Source: Stenotrophomonas sp. UBA7346 (GTDB lineage: Bacteria; Pseudomonadota; Gammaproteobacteria; Xanthomonadales; Xanthomonadaceae). From it: a stretch of DNA of 64,000 nucleotides. Both the position numbers and the translations under genes were made by a program. Every line of letters starts with the position of its first letter. Position 1 is the first letter of the stretch. The stretch covers positions 62,001-126,000 of the forward strand of contig DKPB01000018.1 of assembly GCA_002471015.1 (NCBI GenBank), in the 5' to 3' direction. This document shows positions 61,226 to 64,000 of the stretch, in pieces. The notes under the pieces are model-generated. The model saw nothing but the letters and a program-made list of their open reading frames with translations. It made no database searches and had not been told where the DNA came from.

Positions 61226-63550
61226 TCACGGCGCGTATTCGCTTTCCTGCTCCTTCTCGAACGCCTGCTGCAAGCGGATATCGCGCGACGACGCCCCCAC
61301 GCGCAGGCTGTAGCTGCCCCGGTCCGCTACCCAACGCCCACGGTTGCTATCGAACGAGGCCAGATCCTTGCCATCGATTTCGAACTGCAGCACCTGCGAC
61401 TGGCCCGGCTGCAACAGATCCGTCTTGGCAAATGCACGCAGCTCCTGGGTTGGCTTCTGCAACGCCCCCTGCGGGGCGCTGACATAGACCTGCGCCACTT
61501 CTTTGCCCGCGACTGTGCCGGTATTGGTGATCCTGACGCTCGCCCGTACTGGCCCCTCGCCACTGGCATCCACCGTCAACGCGTCATAGCCGAACGTGGT
61601 ATAGGACAGGCCGAAACCAAACGGGTAGGCAACGTCCACCTTGTGCGTATCAAAGTGCCGGTAGCCCACCCAGATACCATCGGTGTACTCCACCTCCGCC
61701 GCGCGCGCGGTCTTGAGGCCAAACGGGGAAGGCGCATCCGGGTCCGGCCCCAACAGCTCCTTGCCGGGGAAGCCCTTGCTGGCCGGGTAGTCACTCAACT
61801 GCAGGGCGAAGGTGTCAGTCAGCTTGCCGGAAGGGTTCACCGCACCCGACAGCACATCGGCGATCGCATCACCGGCTTCCTGACCTGGTTGCCAGGCCAG
61901 CAGGATGGCATCGGCAAGACCCGCCCAGCTGGCGGTTTCAATCGCACCGCCGATATTGAGCACGACCACCAGCTTCTTGCCTTCGGCATGGAAAGCCTGG
62001 GCCGTTTGCTGCAACAACAGCCGTTCGGCGGCGCTCAAGCGGAAGTCCCCCTCGACGCTGCGATCGACAAATTCACCCGAGCCGCGGCCGATGGTCACCA
62101 CCGCCACATCCTGCTCCCTGGCAAGGCGTTGCAGCTGTGCCTGCCCAACATCCAGTTCGGGAATGCGGCGCTGGGGCAGATACCACTCCGTTCTGGGCAG
62201 TTTGGCCTTTTCCTGGCCAATGTAGCCCGTGTACAACGCCTCCAGTCCATCGGCATTGCTGAAACCGGCATTGCCCAAGCCTTGCGGCAACCCGACGATA
62301 TAAGCCTTGTTGACGTCGCCACTGCCGGTGCCACCGGCGATCATCTCGTAGCTGCCATGGCCGAGCAGCGCAAGCCGGGCTGCCGCTGGCAGCGGCAAGG
62401 CGCCACTCTCGTTCTTCAGCAACACCATGCCTTGCGCACCCGCCATGCGCGACAACGCCGCACTTGCCTTCAGATCGGGCTGATCGGAATGTGGCAACTG
62501 CTTGAACGCACGGCTGCGCAGCACCAGCTCCAGTATGCGGGTGACGTTGCGGTCCAGTACCGCCAGGTCCAGCTTGCCCGCCTCAAGCGCATCCCGTATC
62601 GCCTTGCGCTGTTTGCCGGTACCCGGCATCAACAGTTCGTTGCCGGCCTGCATCTGCGCCACGGCATCACTGCCACCAAACCAGTCCGTCATCACCACGC
62701 CCTGGTAGCCCCATTGCGAACGCAGCACATCGGTCAACAGCCAGTGACTCTCCGAGGTGTAGGGCCCGTTGAGCTTGTTGTAACTGGACATCACCGTCCA
62801 CGGCTGGGCCTTGCGTGCGCTGATCTCGAATCCTTTCAGGTAGATCTCGCGTAGCGCCCGCTCATCCACCTTGACGTTGATGGTATTGCGGTTCCACTCG
62901 TGGTTGTTGACCGCAAAGTGCTTGATCGACGCACCGACACCCCGCTGCTGCAGCCCGTTCACCAGCGCTGCGGCCATCTCGCCGCTGACCACCGGATCCT
63001 CGGAGTAATACTCGAAATTGCGCCCACCCAACGGGTAGCGATGAATGTTCTGCGCAGGCGTCAGCATCACATCGATACCGTAAGCGGCAGCCTCATCGCC
63101 GATTGCGGCACCCACCCGCTGCACCAACACGCGATCCCAGCTGCTGGCCAGTGCCGTACCGATGGGAAAGCCAGTCGCATGAAAGGTTCGACCCGGCGCG
63201 TCCTTGCGGGTTGGTGAGATGCGCACCCCGGCCGGCCCGTCGGCCAGCACCAGCGACGGAATACCCAGGCGCGGCACCGCCACGGTCGCACCCGCTGCAC
63301 CGTCCACCTTGTTCTCAATGGATCCGACCACCGGCGCCTGCATATCCTCGGGCAACCCCGGAAAACTCATCCCCTGGCCGGTAACCAGTTCCACCTTTTC
63401 CTGCACGGTCAGTGCCGCCACCACCTGCTCCAACGGTGCCTGGCCCAACCGGGGGAGCTCCGCGGCAAGACTGGACTGCGCGACCAGCGGGCTCACTGCC
63501 GCGGCAACCAGCAATGGCCTGAGCCTGGGTTTACTGCTGTTCATCACCAT
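61226..63550 (-). CDS. Beta-glucosidase-type glycoside hydrolase, family 3
   Basis: 774 residues with a signal peptide (about residues 1-28, ending AQSSLAA). The GH3 N-terminal barrel (about 40-340) carries the nucleophile Asp in VVMTDWFGG and the signature KHFAVNNHEWNR. The alpha/beta sandwich (to about 600) and a fibronectin-like domain (from about 690, NTGTVAGKEVAQVYVSAPQG) complete the standard three-domain form. The start is ATG 63550 or 63544 (MVMNSS). Probably periplasmic or cell-surface hydrolysis of beta-linked oligosaccharides. It pairs in habit with the GH43 enzyme at 14 kb. Confidence 0.9.
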   Translation of the reverse strand: MVMNSSKPRLRPLLVAAAVSPLVAQSSLAAELPRLGQAPLEQVVAALTVQEKVELVTGQGMSFPGLPEDMQAPVVGSIENKVDGAAGATVAVPRLGIPSLVLADGPAGVRISPTRKDAPGRTFHATGFPIGTALASSWDRVLVQRVGAAIGDEAAAYGIDVMLTPAQNIHRYPLGGRNFEYYSEDPVVSGEMAAALVNGLQQRGVGASIKHFAVNNHEWNRNTINVKVDERALREIYLKGFEISARKAQPWTVMSSYNKLNGPYTSESHWLLTDVLRSQWGYQGVVMTDWFGGSDAVAQMQAGNELLMPGTGKQRKAIRDALEAGKLDLAVLDRNVTRILELVLRSRAFKQLPHSDQPDLKASAALSRMAGAQGMVLLKNESGALPLPAAARLALLGHGSYEMIAGGTGSGDVNKAYIVGLPQGLGNAGFSNADGLEALYTGYIGQEKAKLPRTEWYLPQRRIPELDVGQAQLQRLAREQDVAVVTIGRGSGEFVDRSVEGDFRLSAAERLLLQQTAQAFHAEGKKLVVVLNIGGAIETASWAGLADAILLAWQPGQEAGDAIADVLSGAVNPSGKLTDTFALQLSDYPASKGFPGKELLGPDPDAPSPFGLKTARAAEVEYTDGIWVGYRHFDTHKVDVAYPFGFGLSYTTFGYDALTVDASGEGPVRASVRITNTGTVAGKEVAQVYVSAPQGALQKPTQELRAFAKTDLLQPGQSQVLQFEIDGKDLASFDSNRGRWVADRGSYSLRVGASSRDIRLQQAFEKEQESEYAP

Positions 63551-64000
63551 GTTGCGTACTCCGGGTTGCGGCCCCTGTTGGTTTCGGGGCGGTGCTTGCG
63601 TGGATTGGCGCGGCCGCATCCAGACAGCGCGCGCGGACGTCGTTGGGTGAAACCACAGGCAGCGCAGCACTGCGCATCCATATGCGCCGCGGCACCTGTC
63701 TGGAATCGCAAACGCCAAGCCATGTCGTGGGCCCGGCAACTGTCAGAACAAAAGCGAGCTGTCTTTACCGAATCACCGCATCTGGATGCGGCTCCTTGAG
63801 CGCCAGAGCACGCGCTTGAGCAAGGGAAATGAACTGATCGATCCCACGCAACGCTCGCAGAGCACAGGGCACCACTGCCGTCCTGCAAAAATGCACAGGT
63901 TGCATGCCCAGCACGTCCAGAGGGCCCTCTGCGCCCACGCTGACATCGCTGCAGGACTGATCAAACCGGATCATGCAGCCCGCACATTTGCCAAATTGCG
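63551..64000. other. 450 bp upstream of the GH3 gene with no assignable gene
   Basis: Several short open frames exist on both strands (the longest coherent one, 63765-63974 minus, 69 codons) but none shows a signature, ribosome site or neighbour link. The region may hold the GH3 promoter and the end of an unseen gene. Confidence 0.4.

Noticed and set aside
63765..63974. A 69-codon minus-strand gene upstream of GH3
   Set aside because: No ribosome site, signature or conserved context; cannot be separated from chance.

Overview
The window is a 64 kb piece of high-GC chromosome from a member of the Xanthomonadaceae, most probably Stenotrophomonas or a close relative. Three things point there. 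First, the arginine cluster is the xanthomonad type: N-acetylornithine carbamoyltransferase, a bifunctional NAGS/NAGK, and argC-argH-proB-proA in one run. Second, there are many GTAG-headed palindromic repeats of the SMAG type known from S. maltophilia. Third, gene families such as DUF885, the tandem permeases and the MetX-type acyltransferase fit. There is no sign of prophage, insertion sequences, CRISPR or rRNA.

Layout. 0-10 kb: a D-2-hydroxyglutarate dehydrogenase-like flavoprotein (cut by the window edge) divergent from serA, a NUDIX hydrolase, two tandem amino-acid permeases, the methionine-salvage genes mtnB-mtnD-mtnC, an MgtC-like protein and a membrane metallophosphoesterase. 10-19 kb: a three-unit, 138-bp tandem array of inverted SMAG repeats, a DUF885 lipoprotein, another permease, a Tat-exported GH43 glycosidase, and an operon of methionine aminotransferase, small membrane protein and omega-amidase, which adds the last steps of methionine salvage. 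19-32 kb: the cytochrome c maturation genes ccmA-ccmB and ccmC-D-E-F-G-H-I, split by an inserted module of a TetR regulator, a ten-haem MtrA/PioA-like cytochrome, an MtrB/PioB-like outer-membrane barrel, a dihaem cytochrome c4 and an azurin. 32-37 kb: a MetX-family acyltransferase, a periplasmic DNA ligase and several small uncharacterised genes. 37-44 kb: cydDC divergent from cydABX (cytochrome bd oxidase) with a perfect FNR/ANR box between them, then two identical tRNA-Pro(CGG) genes and an MFS transporter. 45-57 kb, minus strand: argF'-argG-argE-argB(NAGS/K)-GNAT-argC-argH-yciI-proB-proA, with a leader upstream of argF' that has the architecture of a transcription attenuator. 57-64 kb: cysS, sufE, an MFS transporter and a GH3 beta-glucosidase.

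The two most interesting observations are (1) a complete candidate outer-membrane electron conduit (decahaem cytochrome plus barrel plus two soluble carriers, with its own regulator and operator-like palindrome) sitting inside the operon that attaches haem to c-type cytochromes, and (2) a possible arginine-responsive leader-peptide attenuator in front of the acetylornithine-pathway operon. Functions were assigned by reading protein sequences and motifs against remembered families; no searches could be run.
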